39,197 bases of DNA from an uncultured Erysipelotrichaceae bacterium (GTDB lineage: Bacteria > Bacillota_I > Bacilli_A > RFN20 > CAG-826): positions 1 through 39,197 of the forward strand of contig CACXKR010000010.1 in NCBI GenBank assembly GCA_902768335.1. Direction: 5' to 3'. The position numbers and the translations under genes were made by a program. Position 1 is the stretch's first letter, and every line of letters starts with the position of its first letter. The notes under the pieces are model-generated. The model was given only the letters and a program-made list of their open reading frames with translations. It searched no databases and was not told the DNA's origin. Below are positions 1-6,316 of the stretch, piece after piece.

Positions 1-266
1 AACAACTGATTTTTAAATGCAAATTAAATGAAATCAGGGAAACTCAGCTTCCAAATGAGGATGATGACATTTTAGAAACATATCGCGCTAAAAGAGCATC
101 GGTTCTTTATAAAGAAGATGAACGTCAAGAAGTTAGACAATCACACAATAACCCTGATATCATCGCCTTATATAAGAATTTCCTTGGCGAACCAAATGGT
201 GAATTGTCTCATAAATTGCTTCATACTCACTATGATGCAAATCGTGAACAATATCCAAATAAATAA
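1..266 (+). CDS. [FeFe]-hydrogenase, C-terminal fragment (partial)
   Basis: Open from the left edge in the frame starting at base 3, giving about 87 residues to a TAA at 264-266. The end reads RQSHNNPDIIALYKNFLGEP followed by a LLHTHY block. This matches the small-subunit domain that closes the polypeptide of iron-only hydrogenases (Fe_hyd_SSU), whose usual form is R-SHENP-x-LY-x-FLGEP-x-H-LLHTHY. Known family role: reversible H2 production from reduced ferredoxin or NAD(P)H through the H-cluster. The catalytic cysteines lie upstream of the window, so I cannot tell a monomeric enzyme from a multi-subunit, electron-bifurcating one. The gene ends at a strong terminator seven bases after the stop. 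It fits an anaerobic fermentative lifestyle. Confidence 0.8.
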   Translation, partial: QLIFKCKLNEIRETQLPNEDDDILETYRAKRASVLYKEDERQEVRQSHNNPDIIALYKNFLGEPNGELSHKLLHTHYDANREQYPNK

Positions 267-272
267 TTACAT

Positions 273-292
273 AGCCCCTTATGGGGCTTTTT
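273..292 (+). terminator. Rho-independent terminator after the hydrogenase gene
   Basis: AGCCCC (273-278), loop TTAT, GGGGCT (283-288), then TTTT. The hairpin ends only five bases before the galactokinase ATG. Confidence 0.85.
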
Positions 293-297
293 AAAAA

Positions 298-1455
298 ATG
301 GACGATTTATTATATAGTAGATTTTTAGATAAATTTGGCTCAAAACCTGAATATTTTGTTACTTCTTCAGGTCGCTTTGAAGTGATTGGAAATCATACTG
401 ATCATAATGGCGGTCTTTGCGTTGCTGCTAGTTGTGATTTAGCGATAAGTGGCTATTTAAGTAAAAACAAAGATGACCAAGTTGAACTTCTTTCAGAAGG
501 ATATGAAGACATATCTTTTAAATTAGATGATTTAAGTCTAAAAAAGGCTGAAGTAGGAACCTCTAAAGGCTTAGTTAAAGGCGTCGCTATTTATTTAAAG
601 AAACATGGCTATCAAATTGGTGGTTTTTCACTTGTTTCAAAATCGACAGTTTTTAAAGGGGCTGGAGTATCTTCTTCGGCCGCTTTTGAATCGCTCATTG
701 GAGAAATCTTCAACGCTTTATATAATGATTCGAAAATCGATCCACTCACTTTGGCTAAAGCCGGACAATATTCTGAGAATTATTATTTCGATAAGAAAAG
801 CGGTCTATTAGATCAATGTGCAGTTTGCTTTGGAAATATTTCATATATGGATTTTTCATCTAAAGATGAAATCAAAGTAAAAACAATCGATTTTCCTTTC
901 GATGATATGTCCTTTGTCATCGTTAATAGCGGAGGAAGTCACGCGGATTTAAGTGACCTTTATTCTTCGATTCCTATGGATATGAAAAATGTCGCTAAAA
1001 AGCTTGGAAAGCAAACTTTAAGCGAAGTTAGCTTTGATGATGTTTATATGATTAAAGATCAATTAAGCGAATTAGAATTTTCTAGAGCAAAACATTTCTT
1101 CTCAGAAAACATTCGCGTTAAAGCTTTAGTGGACGCTTTAAAAAATAAGAATAAAGAAGCATTTCTAAGTGCAATTAAAGAATCATTTATTTCTTCTAGA
1201 GATAATCTTAAAAATATGATGGTGGAGGATCACTATGAAGGTTCACCTCTTGAAGCTTGCGATTTAGCTTATAAATTTTTAGGAAACAAAGGGGCTGCGA
1301 AGATAAATGGTGGAGGATTTGCTGGCTCAATCATCGTTTGTTTACCAAAATCTGAGAGTGAATCATTCAAACAATTCATGGCTAAAAAATATGGTGAGAA
1401 TAACGTCGCTAGCGTGAATATAAATCCATATCCACCTCAAGTCAAAAAATTATAG
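298..1455 (+). CDS. galK: Galactokinase (GHMP kinase family)
   Basis: 385 residues, the usual size for a sugar GHMP kinase that phosphorylates galactose at C1 (Leloir pathway, cytosol). Motif 1 is GRFEVIGNHTDHNGG at about residues 25-39. The glycine/serine ATP loop is FKGAGVSSSAA at about 119-129. A candidate catalytic Asp lies in SGLLDQ (D172), and motif 3 is INGGGFAG near residue 338. The classical GEHTDYN is replaced by GNHTDHN; I recall this in clostridial-type galactokinases with GRTEIGGNHTDH, so it need not mean another sugar, although the Glu that contacts sugar in human GALK1 is absent. No galT or galE lies nearby. There is no Shine-Dalgarno sequence and no clear -10 in front of the ATG, so how it is expressed is unclear. 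Specificity is less sure than family. Confidence 0.78.
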   Translation: MDDLLYSRFLDKFGSKPEYFVTSSGRFEVIGNHTDHNGGLCVAASCDLAISGYLSKNKDDQVELLSEGYEDISFKLDDLSLKKAEVGTSKGLVKGVAIYLKKHGYQIGGFSLVSKSTVFKGAGVSSSAAFESLIGEIFNALYNDSKIDPLTLAKAGQYSENYYFDKKSGLLDQCAVCFGNISYMDFSSKDEIKVKTIDFPFDDMSFVIVNSGGSHADLSDLYSSIPMDMKNVAKKLGKQTLSEVSFDDVYMIKDQLSELEFSRAKHFFSENIRVKALVDALKNKNKEAFLSAIKESFISSRDNLKNMMVEDHYEGSPLEACDLAYKFLGNKGAAKINGGGFAGSIIVCLPKSESESFKQFMAKKYGENNVASVNINPYPPQVKKL

Positions 1456-1484
1456 TTTTATTAGAATAATAAATTCGCTATAAT
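1456..1484 (+). promoter_or_regulatory. Promoter of the 20-codon transcription unit
   Basis: A perfect TATAAT at 1479-1484 follows the galK stop. The sequence at -35 spacing (TTTTAT, 1456-1461) is poor. Predicted start is near 1491, just before an AAGGAG ribosome-binding site. Confidence 0.55.
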
Positions 1485-1508
1485 ATATTTACAAAAGGAG
1501 TGAGAAAA

Positions 1509-1571
1509 ATGAATAGTATTCAATTTCTCTTAACCTTATGTAGCGAGACTAGTTCTCGTAGATATAAATAA
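1509..1571 (+). CDS. 20-codon micro-ORF (leader peptide or small protein)
   Basis: ATG at 1509, stop TAA at 1569-1571, 20 residues: MNSIQFLLTLCSETSSRRYK. AAGGAG at 1495-1500 sits eight bases before the ATG, and a TATAAT lies about 25 bases upstream, so it looks made for translation. A terminator stem begins at the base after the stop codon, so a terminating ribosome would cover its 5' arm. The peptide is hydrophobic at first, then polar and basic; I do not recognise it. Two copies of TAGCGA (1541-1546 inside the ORF, 1584-1589 in the terminator) can each pair with the single TTGCTA at 1574-1579. This allows a terminator/anti-terminator switch. It may be an attenuator leader for the gene at 1620, or a free-standing small gene. 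Confidence 0.5.
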   Translation: MNSIQFLLTLCSETSSRRYK

Positions 1572-1600
1572 AGTTGCTATTCATAGCGACTTTTTCTTTT
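1572..1600 (+). terminator. Terminator closing the micro-ORF unit
   Basis: AGTTGCTA (1572-1579), loop TTCA, TAGCGACT (1584-1591): eight pairs with one G-U, followed by a T-rich run to 1600. Confidence 0.85.
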
Positions 1601-1607
1601 ATAAGTG

Positions 1608-1613
1608 TATAAT
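1608..1613 (+). promoter_or_regulatory. -10 box of the GtrA-like gene, leaderless type
   Basis: TATAAT lies six bases before the ATG at 1620. Transcription would start at or next to the start codon. No clear -35 is visible, and there is no Shine-Dalgarno sequence. Confidence 0.5.
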
Positions 1614-1619
1614 CATTGT

Positions 1620-2150
1620 ATGCAAAAAGTTGATAGATCGAAATCGAAGTGGTGGGAATTATTCCGCTTTTTAGTGTGTGGTATTGCCGCCGCTTTAAGT
1701 GACTATTTGGCTGCACAGCTCATCGTTCTAGCGATGCCTGGAGTTAATTCAATTGTTGTCACCATAGTTTCAACAGCGATTGGTTTTGTAGTTGGCGTTA
1801 TTGTTAATTATTTAATTTCAACGTACTGGGTGTATCAAAATGTCGATAAAAGTGTTGAGACTAAATCTAAAAGATTTATCATGTGGTTCGTCATCCTTTC
1901 TTTCATCGCGATGGCTCTTTCGATTGGCACGATGTTAATTTGCGATGTTATCGTTGTCTACGCAATGCATCTTGATAGTATCGTTAACGCATCAATCGTC
2001 TCTCTTATTAAAGAAAACGGAATCAAATTTTTAATAGAGGCTAATTTTTGGACGTATTTTGTAAGTTTCGTTTTAAAAACACTAGTTGGCCTAGTGTGGA
2101 ATTATTTTACAAGAAAAAAGTTCCTTTATAAGGAACCTAAACAATCTTAA
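1620..2150 (+). CDS. GtrA-like (DPMS/GtrA family) membrane protein
   Basis: 176 residues from ATG 1620. Four hydrophobic segments fit a GtrA-type four-helix protein, with the family-like start WWELFRFLVCGIAAALSDYLA and a basic end containing WNYFTRKKFLYK. Known role of the family: membrane steps in making surface polysaccharides, often moving polyprenyl-linked sugars. An in-frame GTG at 1605 would place the start on top of the TATAAT box, so ATG 1620 is preferred. The convergent glycosyltransferase on the other strand overlaps its last 14 bases, and the last codons also form that gene's terminator hairpin. A functional link between GtrA and the glycosyltransferase is plausible but is only inferred from adjacency. 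Confidence 0.75.
   Translation: MQKVDRSKSKWWELFRFLVCGIAAALSDYLAAQLIVLAMPGVNSIVVTIVSTAIGFVVGVIVNYLISTYWVYQNVDKSVETKSKRFIMWFVILSFIAMALSIGTMLICDVIVVYAMHLDSIVNASIVSLIKENGIKFLIEANFWTYFVSFVLKTLVGLVWNYFTRKKFLYKEPKQS
2111..2136 (-). terminator. Terminator of the minus-strand glycosyltransferase, inside the GtrA-like gene
   Basis: On the minus strand GTTCCTT, a 3-base loop and AAGGAAC (2120-2136) are followed by TTTTTTCTT. The hairpin lies in the coding end of the convergent plus-strand gene. Confidence 0.75.
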
Positions 2151-3072
2151 CTGTTTTAAAGATAAATTCTTCGATTTCTGGGTATTTCTTGATATCCAGT
2201 TTTTCTTTTTTCTTTAAATCTTTGAGAATAGATTTATTCAGTTTTAGATGTTTTCTTGGCCCATGATTAAGGACGTGTCTAGAAACATAGGCGTCATAAA
2301 AAAGCGACAACTTACTACGTTTATAAGTTTTTAAAAATCCCTGCAAATATCCGTTATTTTCTGATTTATCGCACAAATATCGAATATATGAAAAAGCCCA
2401 TAAATGATATGCAAATCTCTCTTTTTTCTCAGTTTGAGTTGAACTAGTTGAGTGGATGCGATAAACGTAGAGCGGATTTTTGATTGTCTTCACTTTTTTA
2501 GCGTTCATAAAGATGCTATAGATAGCGACCGTATCCTCAAATATCGCATTAGTGGTGTCAATAATTGGGGCACCTAATAGTAGTTCTCTTTTAAATATTT
2601 TTGACCATAAGAATGAACGCATGTAAGTATCTTTTAGTAGTGCCTTGCAGGCTCCAACAGAATCGAATTCTTTATTTTTTACAAAGATATTTTTATGCTT
2701 TTTACCATTCTTCTCGGTCCTAAATGAGCAATTAACAACATCGTAACCTTTTTCGATTTCTTCAAACATTACTTTCAAGTAATCTTTTTCATAACAATCG
2801 TCGACATCTAAAAAACAAATATATTTAGCTTTCGACTTTTTAACGGCATAATTCCTTGAACCTTGGATTCCTAAGCCATTATGTAGGTCAATAATAAGGT
2901 TTGGATGATTCTTTTTATATTCATTAGCTATTTCGACAGTGTGATCTGTGCTTGGATCTATTTCCAAAAATACTTCGTATTCACCTTTGAAAGTTTGACT
3001 AAAAACACTATCTAAGCATTCTCTTAGATATTTTTCACCATTTCTTGCAGGAATGATTATTGATATATCCAT
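2137..3072 (-). CDS. Family 2 glycosyltransferase
   Basis: 311 residues with a GT-A fold. The start MDISIIIPARNGEKYLRECL is typical of GT2 enzymes, and DVDD at residues 89-92 is the metal/nucleotide-sugar DXD motif. Known role: moving a sugar from a nucleotide sugar to a growing glycan at the inner face of the membrane; the actual sugar and acceptor cannot be read from sequence. No transmembrane segment is evident. The ATG lies nine bases after the yggS stop, with no Shine-Dalgarno sequence. A TAGAAT on the minus strand (3084-3089) lies 11 bases ahead and could give a very short leader, or the gene may be co-transcribed with yggS. Confidence 0.85.
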   Translation of the reverse strand: MDISIIIPARNGEKYLRECLDSVFSQTFKGEYEVFLEIDPSTDHTVEIANEYKKNHPNLIIDLHNGLGIQGSRNYAVKKSKAKYICFLDVDDCYEKDYLKVMFEEIEKGYDVVNCSFRTEKNGKKHKNIFVKNKEFDSVGACKALLKDTYMRSFLWSKIFKRELLLGAPIIDTTNAIFEDTVAIYSIFMNAKKVKTIKNPLYVYRIHSTSSTQTEKKERFAYHLWAFSYIRYLCDKSENNGYLQGFLKTYKRSKLSLFYDAYVSRHVLNHGPRKHLKLNKSILKDLKKKEKLDIKKYPEIEEFIFKTVKIV

Positions 3073-3081
3073 ATTTAATAT

Positions 3082-3714
3082 TTATTCTAACAAAATTCTT
3101 CCAAGTCGAATATGGGTGGCACCTTCCTCGATTGCTTCTAGATAATCATCAGACATGCCCATTGAGAGATAAGGAATAGATATGTTGAATCTTTTCTCTA
3201 AATCTATTCTTAAATCTGCGAGTTTTTTAAATTGATCTTTAAGTGATAATTCATCGGCATTTTTAACCGCCATCATCATTAGACCAACGAGCTTAATATT
3301 TTTATATTTAAGGAGTTCAGATATGAATTCTTCTACTTTGTAGAAAGGAACACCATTTTTTGTTTCTTCGAGGTTGATTGAAACTTCGACGAAAGTATTT
3401 AATGGAGTCTTACGATTCTTATCGATAATCTTGGCTAAATCTAAAGAATCTAGCGAATGCAGATAATCGATTTTATCGATAACTTTTAAAGCTTTATTTC
3501 TTTGCAAGTGACCGATGAAATGCCAAACGATGTCGTATTCTTTTAATGCTTCATATTTTTCTAAAAACGCATCAACTCTATTTTCACCAAAGTTATTTAC
3601 GCCAGCATTTAGAAAATCTTTCATTTCTTCGCTACTTAAATATTTAGTGGCAGCTACTAGAGTCACGTTTTCTGGTAATGTCTTTAAGAATTCTTTGATA
3701 TCTTTGCGAACCAT
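3082..3714 (-). CDS. yggS: YggS/PLPBP family pyridoxal-phosphate homeostasis protein
   Basis: 210 residues, a little shorter than the usual 220-230. Motifs in order: VAATKY with the PLP-binding Lys at residue 24, GENRVD, WHFIGHLQRNK, and near the end LSMGMSDDY with the phosphate-binding THIRLGR. Known role: a PLP-carrying alanine-racemase-like barrel without clear enzyme activity that keeps vitamin B6 and amino acid pools balanced. In many Firmicutes it lies near cell-division genes; here it is with a glycosyltransferase. There is no Shine-Dalgarno sequence; a TACAAT lies seven bases before the ATG, which suggests a leaderless message. The divergent neighbour is the flavodoxin gene. Confidence 0.93.
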   Translation of the reverse strand: MVRKDIKEFLKTLPENVTLVAATKYLSSEEMKDFLNAGVNNFGENRVDAFLEKYEALKEYDIVWHFIGHLQRNKALKVIDKIDYLHSLDSLDLAKIIDKNRKTPLNTFVEVSINLEETKNGVPFYKVEEFISELLKYKNIKLVGLMMMAVKNADELSLKDQFKKLADLRIDLEKRFNISIPYLSMGMSDDYLEAIEEGATHIRLGRILLE

Positions 3715-3721
3715 AATAGAT

Positions 3722-3727
3722 ATTGTA
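3722..3727 (-). promoter_or_regulatory. -10 box of yggS, leaderless type
   Basis: Minus-strand TACAAT, seven bases before the yggS ATG (3714). No Shine-Dalgarno sequence is present. The -35 is poor. Confidence 0.45.
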
Positions 3728-3734
3728 ATGTTTC

Positions 3735-3752
3735 CATTTCATAATTGAAATG
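3735..3752. promoter_or_regulatory. Inverted repeat between the yggS and flavodoxin promoters
   Basis: CATTTCA (3735-3741), spacer TAAT, TGAAATG (3746-3752): perfect 7-base arms. It covers the -35 positions of both divergent promoters, as an operator would. The regulator is unknown. Confidence 0.45.
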
Positions 3753-3760
3753 ATTTATTG

Positions 3761-3766
3761 TATAAT
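3761..3766 (+). promoter_or_regulatory. -10 box of the flavodoxin-flavodiiron operon
   Basis: TATAAT followed by AAAGGAG at 3775-3781 and ATG at 3789. The -35 region falls inside the inverted repeat at 3735-3752. Confidence 0.6.
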
Positions 3767-3788
3767 TCACGTATAAAGGAGATTATTT

Positions 3789-4295
3789 ATGTCTATATTG
3801 ATTGCTTATTTTTCTAAAGATGGCGGTAATAGCGTTGATGGTGTTACCCAAAATCTTGAAAAAGGAAATACGGAAGTTGTCGCCGAAAAAATTGCTCGCT
3901 TAACTGGTGGCGAACTTTATCCTCTTATTCCAGTTGAACCTTATTCCAACAATTACTTAGTTACAACTGCACGTGCTAAAAAGGAATTGGAAGAAGGTGC
4001 TTTCCCAGAAATTGCTAATCTAAAGAAATCAATCGCTGAATACGATGTTATTTATTTAGGTTTCCCAAACTGGTACAGAAGTTACCCAAGAATAATTGCT
4101 ACATTCTTAAAATCTTTTGGTTTTAGTGGTAAGACAATCAAACCATTTTGCACCAATGAAGAAGGCGCGTTTGGTATTGGTGAACTCGAATTAAGAGCAA
4201 CTTTAAAAGATGCAAATGTAAAGGAAGGATTTGCTGTAAAAGGCAGTGAAGTCGATGATTGCGACTTAGCTTTATCAGCGTGGGTGAATAAATAA
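3789..4295 (+). CDS. Flavodoxin-like protein
   Basis: 168 residues starting ILIAYFSKDGG, the first strand and phosphate loop of a flavodoxin fold, with the flavin-side segment YLGFPNWYRSYPR. It resembles the Flavodoxin_4-type proteins rather than classical short electron-carrier flavodoxins. Inferred role: FMN-dependent electron transfer or quinone/substrate reduction in the cytosol. AAAGGAG lies seven bases upstream of the ATG. Its stop codon overlaps the start of the flavodiiron gene (TAATG), so the two are translationally coupled and probably work together, for example in reducing O2 or handling redox stress. Confidence 0.82.
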   Translation: MSILIAYFSKDGGNSVDGVTQNLEKGNTEVVAEKIARLTGGELYPLIPVEPYSNNYLVTTARAKKELEEGAFPEIANLKKSIAEYDVIYLGFPNWYRSYPRIIATFLKSFGFSGKTIKPFCTNEEGAFGIGELELRATLKDANVKEGFAVKGSEVDDCDLALSAWVNK

Positions 4296-5590
4296 TGAAA
4301 AAATTAACTGAACAACTCTATTACGTTGGAGTAAGCGATAGAAATCTAGATTTATTCGAAGGCCAATATGAAGTTCCAAATGGAATGGCCTATAACTCAT
4401 ATATTATTGTCGATGAAAAGATTGCTATCTTTGATAGCGTAGATAAAGTTTGCTTCGATGAATGGATTAAAAACATTAAAGAAGTTTTAAAGGATAAAAA
4501 ACCTGATTATTTGATTATCCATCATATGGAACCTGATCATTCTGCAAATATCATGAAACTTGTGGAAGTTTATCCTGATATCACCCTTGTATCATCGTTT
4601 TTAGCATTTAAGATGCTTGATCAATACTTCCATAAAGAAGTTAAAAACAAAATCGTTGTTAATGAAGGTGATAAGTTATCGCTTGGAAAGCACGAACTAA
4701 CCTTTATTGCCGCTCCAATGGTTCATTGGCCAGAAGTTATCGTTTCATATGAAAAGGAAACCAAAACATTATTCTCGGCTGATGGCTTTGGAAAATTCGG
4801 TGCTTTCGACTATGAAGAAGACTGGGCTTGCGAAGCAAGAAGATATTACTTTGGTATCGTTGGTAAATTTGGTGTTCAAGTCCAAGCATTGCTTAAAAAA
4901 GCTGCTACATTAGATATTAAAAGAATCTGTCCTTTACACGGACCAGTTCTTGAAGAAAACCTTTCATATTATTTAGGTTTATATGACACATGGTCAAAGT
5001 ATGAACCAGAAGCTGAAGGTGTTGCTATTTTCTACACATCTGTATATGGCCACACTAAAGAAGCAGTGGATGAATTAGAAGAAAAACTTAAAAAAGCAGG
5101 GGCTAAAAAAGTCGTTAGATTTGACCTTGCTCGCGATAGTGAATCCGAAGCTGTTGAAGATGCATTTAAATATGGAAAGATCGTTTTTGCAACTACAACT
5201 TACAGCATGTCAATCTTCCCATTTATGCATAATTTCCTTAATCATTTAATTGAACATAATTATCAAAATAGAGATATTGCTATCATCGAAAATGGTAGTT
5301 GGGCACCTAATGTTGAGAAGGTAATAAAAGATATGTTTAAGGATTCAAAAGACATTCGCTTTATTACTCCAACTGTCAAAATCCTCTCTTCAATGAACGA
5401 AGAAAATCACAAACAAATCGATGAAGTTGTCGCCGCTCTTTTGGGTAAAGCCGCTCCAAAAAAAGAAGAGAAAAAAGAGAAGTGGGTTTGCAAGATTTGC
5501 GGCTATGTTTATGAAGGAAATGAGCTACCAGAAGACTTTAAATGCCCGATTTGCAAGCATCCAGCCAGCGATTTTTCAAAATTAAAATAA
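4295..5590 (+). CDS. fprA: Flavodiiron protein with C-terminal rubredoxin domain
   Basis: 431 residues. The N-terminal beta-lactamase-like domain has all expected di-iron ligands: H77-x-E79-x-D81-H82, H144, D163 and H215. A flavodoxin domain follows from about residue 243 (FYTSVYGHTKE), then a rubredoxin-like tail with Cys 399, 402, 417 and 420. Only 14 residues separate the two Cys pairs, as in rubrerythrin-type domains, against nearly 30 in classical rubredoxin. Known role: four-electron reduction of O2 to water, or NO to N2O, protecting anaerobes. The fused rubredoxin means it can take electrons without a separate carrier, and the upstream flavodoxin may be another partner. The start is coupled to that gene by TAATG. 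O2 versus NO preference cannot be read from sequence. Confidence 0.92.
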   Translation: MKKLTEQLYYVGVSDRNLDLFEGQYEVPNGMAYNSYIIVDEKIAIFDSVDKVCFDEWIKNIKEVLKDKKPDYLIIHHMEPDHSANIMKLVEVYPDITLVSSFLAFKMLDQYFHKEVKNKIVVNEGDKLSLGKHELTFIAAPMVHWPEVIVSYEKETKTLFSADGFGKFGAFDYEEDWACEARRYYFGIVGKFGVQVQALLKKAATLDIKRICPLHGPVLEENLSYYLGLYDTWSKYEPEAEGVAIFYTSVYGHTKEAVDELEEKLKKAGAKKVVRFDLARDSESEAVEDAFKYGKIVFATTTYSMSIFPFMHNFLNHLIEHNYQNRDIAIIENGSWAPNVEKVIKDMFKDSKDIRFITPTVKILSSMNEENHKQIDEVVAALLGKAAPKKEEKKEKWVCKICGYVYEGNELPEDFKCPICKHPASDFSKLK

Positions 5591-5751
5591 CCAGTTAATT
5601 CCTAAATATCTTTTGAAAGATAAAATAAAATATTCAGGTTTTGCAAGGATTTCGAAACAAGAAAAAATCTTTTTTGAAAAAAGTCGCAAAAATCTATTGA
5701 ATTTTAATTCGTAAGAATTTAACATTTTTAGTAGGAAAGGAGTTAGTTTAA

Positions 5752-6219
5752 ATGAAAGCATTACACGTTTTTTCAAGAATCTTCCATTATCTTAAGATTT
5801 GGGATTTCATTCTTGCATTACTCGCTCTTGCTTATGGCTTCATGTCCGTTGTAAACGGCTTAGTCGTTGCTAATGATCTTGAAAACTTAGATCTCGAAGC
5901 TCTTGGCGTTGAAACAATCGAAGAATACTTATTGCCAATTGTCAGACTTGCTGGAACAATCGCTTTAGTTGTACTTGTTTTAGTTGTCCTCGGTATCTTC
6001 CACTGGGCTTTAGAACATACGTTCAAACAAGCTTATAAGATCGTTGTCCGCAAACACGAAGCAGAATGCGAAGAATGCTGCTGTGAAAAAGCTCCAGCTT
6101 CAAACCTCGATGAACAAGTCGAAGAAGTTATGAAGTGGAAAAACCTTTATGTTGAAGGTATCATTACCGAACGCGAGTTCATTGACAAACGTAATGAAAT
6201 CCTCCGCATTGCTAAATAA
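5752..6219 (+). CDS. Two-helix membrane protein with SHOCT-like tail
   Basis: 155 residues. Hydrophobic helices lie at about 15-38 and 62-85, separated by an acidic loop (ENLDLEALGVETIEEY). Then come a basic patch, a cysteine cluster CEECCCEK at about 104-111, and a final helix pair (LDEQVEEVMKWKNLYVEGII onwards) that looks like a SHOCT domain, a short oligomerising module. Function is unknown; the Cys cluster could bind metal or sense redox, which is inference. AAAGGAG at 5736-5742 sits nine bases before the ATG. The 161-base gap upstream (5591-5751) holds an AATTC/GAATT repeat and a TATCTT/AAGATA repeat but no clear gene. The gene ends in a strong terminator. Confidence 0.7.
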   Translation: MKALHVFSRIFHYLKIWDFILALLALAYGFMSVVNGLVVANDLENLDLEALGVETIEEYLLPIVRLAGTIALVVLVLVVLGIFHWALEHTFKQAYKIVVRKHEAECEECCCEKAPASNLDEQVEEVMKWKNLYVEGIITEREFIDKRNEILRIAK

Positions 6220-6240
6220 GGTTCAGTTTAACTAACTAAG

Positions 6241-6270
6241 AAGTCCTTTCTCGCGAGGGGACTTTTTATT
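6241..6270 (+). terminator. Terminator of the SHOCT-like gene
   Basis: AAGTCCTTTC (6241-6250), loop TCGC, GAGGGGACTT (6255-6264): ten pairs including two G-U, then TTT. Confidence 0.85.
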
Positions 6271-6273
6271 ATG

Positions 6274-6314
6274 AAAAAAAGGAACTAGTGTTGATTTTGC
6301 TAGTTCCTTTTAAT
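6274..6314. terminator. Second, bidirectional terminator; main terminator of clpB
   Basis: AAAAGGAACTAG (6277-6288), 11-base loop, CTAGTTCCTTTT (6300-6311). It is flanked by A-runs and T-runs, so it can act on both strands between the convergent genes. Confidence 0.8.
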
Positions 6315-6316
6315 TT

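Noticed and set aside
5607-5622. TATCTT/AAGATA repeat as terminator of the flavodiiron gene
   Set aside because: Weak AT stem followed by A-rich, not T-rich, sequence.
5582-5776. 64-codon minus-strand reading frame in the gap after the flavodiiron gene
   Set aside because: Starts inside the SHOCT-like gene, no ribosome site, Lys/Phe-rich composition expected of AT-rich noncoding DNA.
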